DNA of 64,000 nt, from NCBI GenBank assembly GCA_019117495.1, contig DWZP01000031.1:62001-126000 (forward strand), in the 5' to 3' direction. Numbering within the stretch: position 1 is the first letter of the stretch; each line of letters begins with the position of its first letter. The position numbers and the translations under genes are program-made. The DNA is from Fusicatenibacter_A intestinipullorum. Lineage in GTDB: Bacteria > Bacillota > Negativicutes > Acidaminococcales > Acidaminococcaceae. The notes beneath the pieces were generated by a model. That model made no database searches. It had not been told where the DNA came from and saw only the letters and a program-made list of their open reading frames with translations. This document shows positions 16,909 through 24,910 of this stretch, one piece after another.

Positions 16909-16939
16909 TTGATAAAGAATTTAAAGGAGTGCATTTTAA

Positions 16940-18565
16940 ATGGCTAAAGAAATAAAATTCAACGAAGAAGCTCGCCGCAGCCTTGAACGCGGCGTTGACG
17001 CACTGGCTAATGCCGTAAAAGTAACCCTTGGGCCTAAAGGCCGCAACGTTGTGCTGGAGAAAAAATTCGGCGCACCTACCATTACCAACGACGGTGTAAC
17101 CATTGCCCGCGATATTGAACTGGAAGACCCGTTTGAAAACATGGGCGCACAGCTTGTTAAAGAAGTTGCAACCAAAACCAACGACGTAGCAGGCGACGGC
17201 ACCACCACAGCAACCGTTCTGGCACAGGCTATGGTACATGAAGGCCTGCGCAACGTAGCTGCCGGTGCAAACCCGATGATTCTTAAAAAAGGCATTCAGA
17301 ATGCAGTAAACGTTCTGGTTGACGAACTGAAAGCAATCAGCAAAAAAGTAGAAACCAAAGAAGCAAAAGCACAGGTAGCTTCCATTTCTGCAGCTGATGA
17401 AGAAATCGGCAATCTGATTGCTGACGCTATGGAAAAAGTTGGCGACGACGGCGTTATTACCGTTGAAGAATCCAAAACCATGGAAACCTGCCTTGAAACC
17501 GTTGAAGGCATGCAGTTTGACCGCGGCTACATCAGCCCGTACATGGTAACCGATACCGATAAAATGGAAGCTGTTCTCAGCAATCCGCTGGTACTTATTA
17601 CCGACCGCAAAATCAATGTAATTCAGGACATTATGCCTGTACTTGAAAAAGTTGTACAAGGCGGCCGTGAACTCCTCATCATCGCTGAAGATGTTGAAGG
17701 CGAAGCACTGGCAACCCTCGTTGTAAACAAACTGCGCGGTACTTTCAAAGCAGTTGCCGTTAAAGCTCCCGGCTTCGGCGACCGCCGCAAAGCTATGCTG
17801 CAGGATATTGCCATCCTCACCGGCGCAACCGTTATCAGTGAAGAAGTTGGCCGCAAACTTGACAGCGCAACCCTGGAAGACCTCGGCAGCGCAGGCCAGG
17901 TTCGCGTAACCAAAGAACTCACCACCATTGTTGACGGCGGCGGCAGCAAAGAAGAAATCGCAGCACGTGTTGCACAAATCCGTGCCCAGATTCCGGAAAC
18001 CACTTCCGAATTCGACAGAGAAAAACTTCAGGAACGCCTTGCCAAACTTGCCGGCGGCGTAGCAGTAATTAAAGTTGGCGCTGCAACCGAAGTTGAACTG
18101 AAAGATAAAAAACTGCGCATTGAAGACGCTCTTAACGCAACCCGCGCAGCAGTTGCCGAAGGTATTGTTGCAGGCGGCGGCACCGCACTTCTGCAAGTAC
18201 AGCCCGCACTGAACCGCATTAAAGCAGCCGGCGACGAAAAAACCGGCGTAGAAATTGTTAAACGCGCTATCGAAGAACCTGTCCGTCAAATTGCTTACAA
18301 CGCAGGCCTTGAAGGCGCAGTTATTGTAGATACCATTAAACGCAGCCGCAAAGGCTTTGGCTTCAATGCTCTTACCGAAGAATATGTTGACATGATTGAA
18401 GCCGGTATCGTTGACCCGACCAAAGTTACCAGAAGCGCACTGCAAAATGCAGCAAGCATTGCCGCTATGATTCTTACCACCGAATCCATCGTTGCCGACA
18501 AACCTGCCAAAGAAGCAGCAGCACCGGCAATGCCGATGGGCGGCGGCATGCCCGGCATGATGTAA
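16940..18565 (+). CDS. groEL: Chaperonin GroEL
   Basis: The 541-aa length is standard. Visible signatures are LGPKGRNVVLEKKFGAP (about 31-47), the ATP motif GDGTTTATVL (about 85-94), AAVAEGIVAGGGTAL (about 403-417) and the Gly/Met tail MGGGMPGMM. It forms the 14-mer ATPase that folds proteins with GroES. SD AAAGGAG precedes ATG 16940. Codon bias is strong, as expected of a highly expressed gene. Confidence 0.98.
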   Translation: MAKEIKFNEEARRSLERGVDALANAVKVTLGPKGRNVVLEKKFGAPTITNDGVTIARDIELEDPFENMGAQLVKEVATKTNDVAGDGTTTATVLAQAMVHEGLRNVAAGANPMILKKGIQNAVNVLVDELKAISKKVETKEAKAQVASISAADEEIGNLIADAMEKVGDDGVITVEESKTMETCLETVEGMQFDRGYISPYMVTDTDKMEAVLSNPLVLITDRKINVIQDIMPVLEKVVQGGRELLIIAEDVEGEALATLVVNKLRGTFKAVAVKAPGFGDRRKAMLQDIAILTGATVISEEVGRKLDSATLEDLGSAGQVRVTKELTTIVDGGGSKEEIAARVAQIRAQIPETTSEFDREKLQERLAKLAGGVAVIKVGAATEVELKDKKLRIEDALNATRAAVAEGIVAGGGTALLQVQPALNRIKAAGDEKTGVEIVKRAIEEPVRQIAYNAGLEGAVIVDTIKRSRKGFGFNALTEEYVDMIEAGIVDPTKVTRSALQNAASIAAMILTTESIVADKPAKEAAAPAMPMGGGMPGMM

Positions 18566-18633
18566 TGACATTTAGCTGAACTTCAGCTAAAATACATCCT
18601 TTCAAACTTTTCATAGAACTTCCCCTTACAACA

Positions 18634-18665
18634 AAACCCCGTGGTTTTTACCGCGGGGTTTTTGC
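18634..18665 (+). terminator. groESL terminator
   Basis: AAACCCCGTGG (18634-18644) and CCGCGGGGTTT (18651-18661) with a loop TTTTTA and a T-tract following. It lies about 70 bases after groEL. Confidence 0.88.
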
Positions 18666-18697
18666 TGTTTATGTGGTTTTAATTTAATCATCAACGC

Positions 18698-18738
18698 TTT
18701 CAATTTAATCATTTTGAGCATAAATGATTAAATTGAAA
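18698..18738. repeat. 17-bp perfect palindromic hairpin
   Basis: A 17-bp AT-rich arm at 18698-18714 is the exact reverse complement of 18722-18738, with the loop TGAGCAT. It follows the groESL terminator and precedes an unrelated minus-strand gene, without a T-tract. It may be a secondary terminator, an operator or a dispersed palindrome. The rest of 18739-18864 shows nothing else. Confidence 0.65.
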
Positions 18739-18864
18739 TTGACGTGATGTAGTTTATTTATTACATTTCGGCATGGATAAAAAATATTATGCGATTAATA
18801 CTATAAGGAAATAGTTAATGGGAAAAATTAATTATAATAAGAATTATATACGCTTTATTTTTTA

Positions 18865-19494
18865 TCATCCGTTAAGTTTAAGGCTTAACTTTTGCAGTTT
18901 GCTTATATTCTCATCTAAATACTCTTTGCTGTATTCTGTGTTGTTGGGTTTAAAATAACTTTTGTGGTCATGCCGGTGCTGGTCTGATAAAAATTTGCGC
19001 AGTTCCAGAATGTCTTTTAAAGTAACTGTATTATCCGTAAAATAAAATTCGATTGCATCACAATAACAGTAGCACAATCGGTAACAGGCAAGCAGATTAA
19101 AACAATGCTGGCTTGTACAATATTGTGATTGTGCATAATTCATATTCAAAAATGCTTCTTGCTGTGCGTCGATGTATTTATCTTTTGTTTCCGGCAGAAG
19201 CACGCTTATATATCGTGAGCATTGTAAAATATTGTCAGTTTTCCATTCTTCCGGCATAGGCGTTTTGGCAAGTACTGAAAAGATTGTATAAAGTACATCA
19301 CCGAAATCCCATAGTTTTTCATCTAAGACATTAAAATCAGTGAGCTGAATTTTAGCATAGTTGGTATAAAAATTGGCTTCCCAGTCATTGGGGTTATATG
19401 CAAGAACTGTTTTATAAAAGCTGATTGCATCAGTATATTCTTCGTTTTTTATAGCCCGGCGTGCCAAAAGATAGTAATTGGTTAAGTTTTCCAT
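18865..19494 (-). CDS. TPR-like hypothetical protein, 209 aa
   Basis: Residues 6-40 (YYLLARRAIKNEEYTDAISFYKTVLAYNPNDWEA) are one clear tetratricopeptide repeat, seen here as the pattern A-x6-YxxAIxxYxxxLxxxP. The rest is helical with many Cys and Tyr (CYRLCYCYCDA, about 138-148). It is probably a cytosolic scaffold of unknown partner. ATG 19494 has AGGACGGA upstream. The plain call is hypothetical TPR protein. Confidence 0.6.
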   Translation of the reverse strand: MENLTNYYLLARRAIKNEEYTDAISFYKTVLAYNPNDWEANFYTNYAKIQLTDFNVLDEKLWDFGDVLYTIFSVLAKTPMPEEWKTDNILQCSRYISVLLPETKDKYIDAQQEAFLNMNYAQSQYCTSQHCFNLLACYRLCYCYCDAIEFYFTDNTVTLKDILELRKFLSDQHRHDHKSYFKPNNTEYSKEYLDENISKLQKLSLKLNG

Positions 19495-19612
19495 TAATAT
19501 ATCCGTCCTGATTAATTTAACTAAATTTTATCATAAACAGTTTTAATAAAAAAGCAAAACATAAAAAAAGTCCGGTATAGGTGATATGCACCCAAAAAGT
19601 TGGACATGATAA

Positions 19613-20413
19613 TTAAGCTGTACGTAAGGACTTGGTCCGGTATTCTACCGGACTGAGTCCTTTTAATTTCACCTTTATCCTCCGGTTATTGTAATAATCT
19701 ATATATTCGTCTAATTTCTCTTTAAAATCTTCTATTGACTTAAACTTCTCAAAATAGAATAATTCTGACTTCAGCAGACCAAAGAAATTCTCTATTACAG
19801 CATTATCCAGACAATTCCCTTTTCTTGACATGCTTTGGATTATGCCATTTTCTTTTAATATCTTTCGATATGCCTTATGCTGATATTGCCATCCCTGGTC
19901 ACTATGCAGTATTAAGCTGTCTGTTTTTCCTATACGCGCAACTGCTTCTTTCACCATATCCGTTACTTGTTTTAATACAGGACGCTCTGATACTTTATAG
20001 CTTATTATTTCCCCGTTATACAGGTCTATAATCGGCGATAGGTACAGCTTCCTGCCAAATAACGAAAACTCTGTTATATCTGTTGACCATTTCTTATTTG
20101 GCTTGTCTGCCTTAAAATTTCTTTGCAGAATGTTTGGCGCTGTTTTGCCCTGTTCTCCTTTGTAAGATTTATATTTCTTTATTCTTACTTTACAGGTTAA
20201 GCCTGCTTGTTTCATCAGCTTCATTACTACTTTATGGTTTACTTTAAAGCCTTCGCTTTTAAGTTTTAAGGTTACGCGCCTGTAACCGTACCTGCCTTTG
20301 TTATCTGTGCAGATACGCTTTATTGCTTCTTTCAGCTCACTATACTTATCGCCTTTATTTATGCTTTTCATAGTGGCATAGTAAGTACTTTTTGCCATAC
20401 CTGTATAGTCCAA
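19613..20413 (-). CDS. IS3-family transposase OrfB (integrase catalytic domain)
   Basis: This 266-aa frame holds an HTH_21-like region (GRYGYRRVTLKLK, about 41-53) and an rve DDE domain: WSTDITEF (first Asp about 91), LHSDQGWQYQH (second Asp about 153) and NCLDNAVIENFFGLLKSE (Glu about 189). It is made mainly as an OrfAB fusion by -1 frameshifting. The listed start is a TTG with no good SD; the frame is open further upstream into the end of orfA. Confidence 0.93.
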   Translation of the reverse strand: MDYTGMAKSTYYATMKSINKGDKYSELKEAIKRICTDNKGRYGYRRVTLKLKSEGFKVNHKVVMKLMKQAGLTCKVRIKKYKSYKGEQGKTAPNILQRNFKADKPNKKWSTDITEFSLFGRKLYLSPIIDLYNGEIISYKVSERPVLKQVTDMVKEAVARIGKTDSLILHSDQGWQYQHKAYRKILKENGIIQSMSRKGNCLDNAVIENFFGLLKSELFYFEKFKSIEDFKEKLDEYIDYYNNRRIKVKLKGLSPVEYRTKSLRTA

Positions 20414-20454
20414 TAGCTTTTTCAGAGGATATTCTGCCCTTAATTCAGAGATTA

Positions 20455-20970
20455 TTAACGCTGTCTTTTGCGTCTTTCTTCTTCCTCTTCCTGCTGAATC
20501 AAGGCATTGTACTTTTTTAAGAAGGCATTTTCCATTTTAAGAAAAGCGTTTTCGGCTTCCAGCTGCTCAAGGTAAGTAGGTTCAGGTTTTTGTTTACGTT
20601 TTTTAGGTTTATATTTCATTGACGGCCTGCCTTTCTTTTTAGGCAGCAGCCCTGATTTGCCGTAGGCAAGGTATTGCTTTTCCCATTGATAGATAGTGGA
20701 AAAATTAGGGATAGAGAAAAGGGCTGCCGTTTCTTTTAATGATAACCCATGCTGCCAGCGGTGCTCAAGGACTTTTTGTTTAAAATCCGGGGAATATGAA
20801 CGATTTTTATGGAGGAGTTGCTTAATGCCGCCGTGGTTGTAGTGGGCGAGCCAAGCGTCTAAAGTAGAATGTGATGGAATATTCAACATTCTTGTTACTG
20901 ATTCTACTGTATTATCTTTGAGCACCATTTGTACTGCTTTGATTTTAAATTCGTCTGAGTATTTGGTCAT
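20455..20970 (-). CDS. IS3-family transposase OrfA (helix-turn-helix)
   Basis: The 171-aa protein begins MTKYSDEFKIKAVQMVL, the HTH_28/InsE pattern, and has a second HTH (GLSLKETAALFSIPNFSTIYQWEKQYL, about 75-101, quoted in part as ETAALFSIPNFSTIYQWE). A basic linker and a leucine-rich coiled coil (about 133-160) follow. Near its end the minus strand carries AAAAAAG (20512-20518); slipping back one base there opens a stop-free path into OrfB. It binds the IS ends. Confidence 0.92.
   Translation of the reverse strand: MTKYSDEFKIKAVQMVLKDNTVESVTRMLNIPSHSTLDAWLAHYNHGGIKQLLHKNRSYSPDFKQKVLEHRWQHGLSLKETAALFSIPNFSTIYQWEKQYLAYGKSGLLPKKKGRPSMKYKPKKRKQKPEPTYLEQLEAENAFLKMENAFLKKYNALIQQEEEEERRKRQR
20512..20518 (-). 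other. Programmed -1 frameshift site of the IS element
   Basis: A AAA AAG on the minus strand, in the OrfA frame. Reading the -1 frame from here there is no stop until the end of OrfB, which I checked codon by codon across the junction. This is the usual IS3 mechanism for OrfAB transposase. Confidence 0.75.
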
Positions 20971-21035
20971 GAAAAAACTGCACCTCCAAAAGTCTAACTT
21001 TTGGGGTGCAGTTCATAGGCCGGACTTTTTAAGTT

Positions 21036-21764
21036 TTAAATTTCCCTTATAATCTCACGTGCTTTGCTGCATAGCAGGGGGTAGCTTACTTTACTGGTAA
21101 AAAGGCGCTGGCGCACAATGCTTTCGGCGGTTGTTACGGCGGCAACGGCCGGGTCGATAACAGGTATGCCAAGCACGCGGCTTAAAGGCTCTGCCAGCCC
21201 TAAAAAGGAAAGGCAGCCTAAAACAATGGCCTCGGTGTGCGTTTCGCGCATCATTTTCTGCCCGCAGGCAAGCAGCTTTTTAAAGGTTGTTTCTCTGTCC
21301 GCCCAGGGCGAGATGCCGTTTAAATTAACGGCGGCAATTTGCACGATGCGTTCCGGGCTGACGCCGAGCGTACGCAGGAACAGTTTTTTCTCCGGCAGGC
21401 GTGCTTCATCTGCCAGTATTACGCCGAAGCTGCGGCACACGTTAAGCGCTGCCAGGCAGGAGGCCTGCGCCCCGCCGATAACGGGAATGCGCAATGCTTC
21501 GCGGCAGGCGTCGATAACGGGGTCGCTGAAGCAATACAAAACAACGGCGTCAAAACCGGCGTTCTGCCCGTCTGCCGCAAGCTGCACAATTTCAGGTGCG
21601 GCAAGCACAACGTCAAGGGCAGAGTTAAGCTCCACCCCGGAGTTTTGCGGGCACACCATGGCAAGCTGCGTATCAGGCGCCGTGTATTCTTCCAGAATGC
21701 GGCAGCGCAAAGCCATTTCTTCCTGCGTCATGCCGTAATCGGGGTTGATAATTAAAATTTTCAT
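21036..21764 (-). CDS. Asp/Glu/hydantoin racemase family protein
   Basis: The 242-aa protein has the two catalytic cysteines of the family in VVLYCFSDP (about 79) and AIVLGCLSFLG (about 180), and begins KILIINPDYG. Members racemise aspartate, glutamate, hydantoins or allantoin. ATG 21764 is chosen: GAGG lies 6 bases before it, while the in-frame GTG 21776 overlaps the upstream stop. It is the last gene of the operon containing two allantoinase-like proteins, so a hydantoin- or allantoin-type racemase is the best guess. Confidence 0.82.
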   Translation of the reverse strand: MKILIINPDYGMTQEEMALRCRILEEYTAPDTQLAMVCPQNSGVELNSALDVVLAAPEIVQLAADGQNAGFDAVVLYCFSDPVIDACREALRIPVIGGAQASCLAALNVCRSFGVILADEARLPEKKLFLRTLGVSPERIVQIAAVNLNGISPWADRETTFKKLLACGQKMMRETHTEAIVLGCLSFLGLAEPLSRVLGIPVIDPAVAAVTTAESIVRQRLFTSKVSYPLLCSKAREIIREI

Positions 21765-21772
21765 AAGCTGCC

Positions 21773-22498
21773 TCACGATAAAATGGTGGATAAAAATTTA
21801 CGCGCGCGTTCCGTTTTGGGGTTCGCAAAAAATTCCTGCGGCGGCGCGCTTTCAATTAAATAACCTTCGTCCATAAAATGAATAACGTCCGAAACGTCGC
21901 GGGCAAAGCCCATTTCGTGTGTTACCAGCACCATGGTAATGCCGGTGTTGGCAAGCCCTTTAATAACGTCAAGCACTTCTTTTACCATTTCCGGGTCGAG
22001 CGCGGAGGTAGGTTCGTCCAAAAGCAGCACTTCCGGTTCCATGGCCATGGCGCGGGCAATGGCAACACGCTGTTTCTGGCCGCCGGAAAGACGGCTGGGG
22101 TACTGGCCCGATTTATCGCCAAGGCCTACTTTTTCCAGTAATTTCTGCGCTTTGGCTTCGGCGTCGGCACGGCTCAGCCCGTTAACAACGCGCGGCGCAT
22201 AAGCCACGTTTTGCAGCGCCGTCATGTTGGCAAACAAATTAAAATGCTGAAAAACCATGCACGCATTTTTGCGGATGCTTTCAATTTTTACTTTTCCGCT
22301 TAAAATATCGGTGCCGTCAAAAATAATTTTGCCGCTGTCAGGGCGTTCAAGCAGATTTAAGCAGCGCAGAAGCGTCGATTTGCCGCTGCCCGAAGGGCCG
22401 ATAATTGTTACAACTTCGCCTTTATTAATGCTGAGCGAAATATCCTTTAAAACTTGCAGTGGGCCGAAGCTTTTGGCAAGATGTTCAACTTTAATCAC
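21773..22498 (-). CDS. Amino-acid type ABC transporter, ATP-binding protein (GlnQ-like)
   Basis: Walker A GPSGSGKST (about 35-43), Q-loop VFQHFN, signature LSGGQKQR (about 137-144) and Walker B VLLLDEPTSALD (about 156-167) are complete, in the 241 aa usual for polar-amino-acid importers. It overlaps the permease gene by 8 bases and the racemase region by a few bases, so it is translationally coupled. With the permease and lipoprotein it forms an importer for a small polar nitrogen compound. Confidence 0.9.
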   Translation of the reverse strand: MIKVEHLAKSFGPLQVLKDISLSINKGEVVTIIGPSGSGKSTLLRCLNLLERPDSGKIIFDGTDILSGKVKIESIRKNACMVFQHFNLFANMTALQNVAYAPRVVNGLSRADAEAKAQKLLEKVGLGDKSGQYPSRLSGGQKQRVAIARAMAMEPEVLLLDEPTSALDPEMVKEVLDVIKGLANTGITMVLVTHEMGFARDVSDVIHFMDEGYLIESAPPQEFFANPKTERARKFLSTILS

Positions 22499-23147
22499 TT
22501 ACGCGCACCTTCCTTTCAAGGTATGCGCCCAAAAGGTTGAGCAGCATTACCAGCACATAATAAACTGCGGCGGCCACAATAAAGGCTTCAAAAGCGCGGA
22601 AGGTTTTGGCCTGAATCAAATCCGCCCAGCGCAGGGTGTCGGCCACGCCGATAACGGAAACAAGGCTGGAATCCTTCAAAAGCATAATGCTTTCGTTAAC
22701 GAGCGAGGGCAGTGCGTTTTTAATTGCCTGCGGCAGAATAACGTCAAGAATAAAGCGGTGGGTAGGCACACCCAGCGACATGGAGGCTTCCCACTGACCG
22801 CGGTCTACGGAAAGGATGCCGCCGCGCAGTGCTTCGGAGATATAGGCGGCGGAGTTCAGCCCGAAGGAAAGCACGCCTGCTTCCAGTGCGCTGATGGTGT
22901 AGCCCGTAAGCTGCGGCGTGGCAAAATAAATAAGCATAAGCTGAACCAGAAGCGGCGTGCCGCGGAAAACGGAGATGTACGCTTTGGCAAGGAAGGAAAA
23001 TACCTTGTTGTGCGAAAGCGTGATAAGCGCTAAAATAAAGCCCCCCAAAAAGCCGATAAGGGTGGAAAAGAACGTAAATTTAATGGTAATCCATACGGCT
23101 GAGGCTAAAAGCGGCAGGTATGGGTCGAGTACGGAAAAATCAAGCAT
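22491..23147 (-). CDS. Amino-acid type ABC transporter, permease (HisM/GlnP-like)
   Basis: The 218-aa membrane protein has five likely spans and the EAA loop with SVDRGQWEASMSLGV (about 124-138), preceded by AAYISEALRGG. This is typical of GlnP/HisQM permeases that work as dimers. ATG 23147 follows AAAGGAGCAAC. It partners the ATPase downstream and the lipoprotein upstream. Confidence 0.9.
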   Translation of the reverse strand: MLDFSVLDPYLPLLASAVWITIKFTFFSTLIGFLGGFILALITLSHNKVFSFLAKAYISVFRGTPLLVQLMLIYFATPQLTGYTISALEAGVLSFGLNSAAYISEALRGGILSVDRGQWEASMSLGVPTHRFILDVILPQAIKNALPSLVNESIMLLKDSSLVSVIGVADTLRWADLIQAKTFRAFEAFIVAAAVYYVLVMLLNLLGAYLERKVRVSD

Positions 23148-23164
23148 GATGTTGCTCCTTTAAG

Positions 23165-23200
23165 TTAAAGCCCGGCAGTACAGCGCACTGCCGGGTTGGT
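23165..23200 (-). terminator. Intra-operon hairpin between binding protein and permease
   Basis: CCCGGCAGT (23171-23179) and ACTGCCGGG (23187-23195) make a 9-bp GC-rich stem with only a short T run on the minus strand. Such hairpins often act as partial terminators or 3' stabilisers, raising binding protein over permease. Confidence 0.6.
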
Positions 23201-23201
23201 T

Positions 23202-24038
23202 TTATTTTGCAATGTCGAGTTTGGCAATGGCTTCTTCATATTGTTTGGTAGCCGTTTCGCCAAGGTGCTTAACCAGAATTTTGTGCATTTCGCCGTTTTT
23301 CTGCATTTCTTTTAAAATGCCGTCTACCGTGGCAACATCTTTAGAGCCCTTCGGCAGCGCAATGGCAAAAGTATCGGCGTAAACAATCGGCAGTTTTAAG
23401 GTGTGCATTTCCAGTTTATCGTTCTGGCTGATGAATACGGCGGCCTGTGCTGCGTCAAACAAGCCAGCGGCAAGGCGTCCGTTTAAAATGTCCTGCACAA
23501 CCAGCGGCGTGTTGTCAAGTTCCACAACTTCAATGCCGCCTGCGTCTTTCAGTTCCTGTACATAGGTGGTGCCCATGGAAGCGCCTGCTTTCTGGCCTTT
23601 AAGTTTTTCAAAGCTGTCGTAGCCTGCGCCTTTCTGGCAGATAATGGCTTTCATCGGGTAGTAGTAAGGTTCGGTAAAGTCAAGCACTTCTTTGCGCTCG
23701 TCTGTGGGGCTGATGGCCGATACAATCATATCGGCGCGGCCGCTTTGCAGGGTGGGCACAAGGGAAGCGAACTTCATGTCGGTGAAGGTAACTTCTTTGC
23801 CGAGCTTCTGTCCGATATAACGGGCAATATCAATATCGACGCCGACATAATCGTGTGTGCCTTCCTTAACGCTTTCAAACGGCGGGAAGGTGGCGTTAAT
23901 GGCAATGGTAAGTTTGCCGTTTGCCGCTTCCTTCGGAGCGTCGGCCTTATCGCTGCCGCCGCAGCCGGCTGCTGCAAGTGCAAGCATTGCTGCCGTACCT
24001 AAAGCTAATAATTTTTTGGTAAGTTTTTTGCTGAACAT
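23202..24038 (-). CDS. ABC transporter substrate-binding lipoprotein (family 3)
   Basis: A lipoprotein signal ends in LALAAAGC (lipobox Cys26), then a family 3 solute-binding domain starting KLTIAINATFPPFESV and containing GVDIDIARYIGQKLG and SAISPTDERKEVLDFTEPYY. These bind amino acids or similar amide compounds. The 278-aa length is normal. It lies in the middle of the six-gene operon, after the two deacetylase-like genes. The ligand may be the compound those enzymes hydrolyse. Confidence 0.9.
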   Translation of the reverse strand: MFSKKLTKKLLALGTAAMLALAAAGCGGSDKADAPKEAANGKLTIAINATFPPFESVKEGTHDYVGVDIDIARYIGQKLGKEVTFTDMKFASLVPTLQSGRADMIVSAISPTDERKEVLDFTEPYYYPMKAIICQKGAGYDSFEKLKGQKAGASMGTTYVQELKDAGGIEVVELDNTPLVVQDILNGRLAAGLFDAAQAAVFISQNDKLEMHTLKLPIVYADTFAIALPKGSKDVATVDGILKEMQKNGEMHKILVKHLGETATKQYEEAIAKLDIAK

Positions 24039-24088
24039 TTTTTAAACCCCTCTCATCTTTTTATTTATTGCAGGCGCAAGCGCCCAAA

Positions 24089-24910
24089 TCAGGCAAATTC
24101 GGTAAAGCCGTTCTGTGCCAGTACCCAGCGTGCGGCCTGTTCGTCGGTGCAAATCCAGGCGCCGTTGTCTTTGGCGTAGCGTATAAAATCGCGCAGGGCG
24201 CGCACATAGCCGGGGCGGCCAATAAACTGCGGGTGCATTACAAAATTCATCATGCGGCCTTCGTCGGCAAGCCCGTCAAATTCTTCCATCCAAATGCCGG
24301 TCATTTCGCGTCCGCTGCGCAGATAGTGGTGTTCCGGCGCCTGAATGGTGTACATATCGTAGCTGGTGTCATCCACTATGCCGTCTTTGGGCAGTTCCAC
24401 AATGGGCACGGTTTTGCCGTTTATTTTGTGCAGGAACGGCCCGTCGTTATCACGCCAGTTGGAGGAATAAATATATCCCCTGTCCAGCCACAGCTGGAGG
24501 TGAAAATCGTATATAAAGCCGTCCGGTGAGCGCTGGCCCACCATCTGCCTGCCGGTAAGGCCTTTAATGATGTTTTCGGCCTTCGCCATCAGCGCGTTTT
24601 CTTTTTCGTAAGTATCGTAAACTTCGTGCAGGTAGCCGTGGTAGGCGATTTCGTGCCCGCAGGCGGCAATGCATTTAATAACTTCGGGGTGAAGCTCTGC
24701 CGTGTAGGCCGTGGTAAAAAAGGTGGCGTGCTGGTTTTCTTCTTCCAGCATCCGCAAAATGCGGGGAATGCCCTGCTTTACGGAATACAGCCCGCGGCTT
24801 AGGTTGGCGGGGTGGTTTTTATTGATTTCATTGCGCGTAAGCCACAGCGTTTCGGCGTCGATATCGAAAGAAAGCATCAGCGCAAGGCGTTTGTTATTTG
24901 GCCACAGCAT
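24089..24910 (-). CDS. Polysaccharide deacetylase family protein, PuuE/allantoinase-like (copy 1)
   Basis: The 273-aa NodB-homology protein has motif 1 as SFDIDAE (about 14-20), motif 2 as GHEIAYHGYLHE (about 89-100) and a motif 3 region QRSPDGF. Substituting FDxDAE for the usual TFDDG, and the preserved HEIAYHG, are features of the PuuE-type cofactor-free allantoinases and related peptidoglycan-deacetylase-like enzymes. ATG 24910 has GGAGG 9 bases upstream and overlaps the preceding gene by 17 bases. It has no signal peptide, so it acts in the cytoplasm, arguing against a cell-wall substrate. Confidence 0.82.
   Translation of the reverse strand: MLWPNNKRLALMLSFDIDAETLWLTRNEINKNHPANLSRGLYSVKQGIPRILRMLEEENQHATFFTTAYTAELHPEVIKCIAACGHEIAYHGYLHEVYDTYEKENALMAKAENIIKGLTGRQMVGQRSPDGFIYDFHLQLWLDRGYIYSSNWRDNDGPFLHKINGKTVPIVELPKDGIVDDTSYDMYTIQAPEHHYLRSGREMTGIWMEEFDGLADEGRMMNFVMHPQFIGRPGYVRALRDFIRYAKDNGAWICTDEQAARWVLAQNGFTEFA

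Larger units (their letters stand above)
19582..21015 (-). mobile_element. IS3-family insertion sequence (IS150-like), about 1434 bp, apparently intact
   Basis: The ends are TGATATGCACCC (left) and, inverted, TGAACTGCACCC (right), giving the TG...CA termini of IS3 elements and imperfect inverted repeats of about 24 bp. A 4-bp duplication TAGG flanks it (19578-19581 and 21016-21019). Inside are orfA and orfB with a -1 slippery heptamer. The size fits the IS150 group. Both frames are open and DDE residues are present, so it may be active. Confidence 0.93.
19563..21030 (-). terminator. Terminator hairpin split by the IS element (arms 19563-19575 and 21020-21030)
   Basis: Removing the IS and one copy of its 4-bp target duplication restores AAAAAGTCCGG, loop TATAGG, CCGGACTTTTT, a classic terminator with an 11-bp stem. 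It would have ended the minus-strand operon whose last gene stops at 21036. The two arms now lie about 1.45 kb apart, so the hairpin cannot form normally in a transcript. Confidence 0.85.

Noticed and set aside
16847..18571. 574-aa open frame on the minus strand opposite groEL
   Set aside because: It mirrors groEL exactly, has Cys/Phe-rich low-complexity composition and no SD. It is a codon-bias shadow.
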